Shown here piece after piece: positions 63,901 through 64,000 of a stretch of 64,000 nt of DNA. The DNA comes from Cyanobacteria bacterium RM1_2_2 (GTDB lineage: Bacteria; Cyanobacteriota; Cyanobacteriia; Elainellales; Elainellaceae). A model generated the notes under the pieces. It worked only from the letters and a program-made list of their open reading frames with translations. It was not told where the DNA came from and did not search any database. The stretch's first letter is position 1; each line of letters begins with the position of its first letter. The DNA lies in contig JAAUQT010000005.1 of the NCBI GenBank assembly GCA_012033495.1, positions 1-64,000 of the forward strand, written 5' to 3'. A program made the translations under genes and the position numbers.

Positions 63901-64000
63901 GAATGCTCCTCAAAAATAGCTCTAGTGTAGTTCACCACTATCTTCCATCGAGTGAATCAGAATTTACGCAAAGATCCCCGGCTTCTAAAGCAGGACAAGC

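Overview
The window is chromosomal DNA of a cyanobacterium. It carries photosystem II genes (psbB, psbT, psbM) around a plant-type ferredoxin, a HetZ-family regulator, a CruA/CruP-type carotenoid cyclase, and several families found mainly in cyanobacteria (DUF1995, DUF1818, DUF1400 hydrolase). Moderate GC, long AT-rich gaps and several families of short dispersed repeats fit a filamentous, Leptolyngbya/Oscillatoria-like genome. I cannot name the genus from sequence alone. No rRNA, tRNA, CRISPR array or transposase gene was seen.

Layout. 0-6 kb: a STAS anti-anti-sigma gene, a frameshifted hemF, and a TIR-TIR-membrane gene whose stop overlaps the start of a 15-blade WD40 gene; these two look like one protein split by a lost base. 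6-18 kb: polyphosphate kinase, RecQ helicase, two response-regulator/histidine-kinase hybrids, a frameshifted membrane stress protein, a DUF1995 protein and a phosphoesterase. 18-25 kb: a LOG-like protein, a glycosyltransferase, a secreted DUF1400 hydrolase, an NfeD-stomatin pair and a long non-coding stretch holding a candidate structured RNA. 25-33 kb: metK, a HAD phosphatase, then rpsA, nrdR, psbT and psbB on the minus strand, with the ferredoxin gene and psbM diverging on the plus strand. 33-44 kb: stress protein, WecG-type glycosyltransferase, anti-sigma kinase, LarC, a Sua5/YrdC protein, HetZ and a large Ser/Thr kinase. 44-53 kb: copper amine oxidase, Uma2 nuclease, carotenoid cyclase, Dps, and an rpoZ operon. 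53-64 kb: D-glutamate cyclase-like gene, 5-oxoprolinase halves, a cytosolic solute-binding sensor split by a frameshift, prohibitin, GH3-type acyl-adenylating enzyme, an acetyltransferase and a quinone-reductase-like dehydrogenase.

Two themes stand out. First, at least three dispersed repeat families occur. The richest has six copies of about 130 bp bounded by CTAG-like (YTAR) sites. Three copies abut genes so exactly that the element-end CTAG supplies the TAG stop codon, and a fourth supplies the last eight codons and stop of a gene. Second, four genes (hemF, TIR/WD40, the stress protein, the solute-binding sensor) are each broken by loss of a single base, three of them in mononucleotide runs. 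This pattern raises the possibility of sequencing error as well as real decay. A fifth pair, the oxoprolinase halves, changes frame inside a 7/8-bp tandem repeat.

Functional links visible in the map are: PSII core genes with their ferredoxin; NfeD with its SPFH partner; rpoZ with DUF1818; and a D-glutamate cyclase-like gene beside 5-oxoprolinase, whose substrate its family can make.
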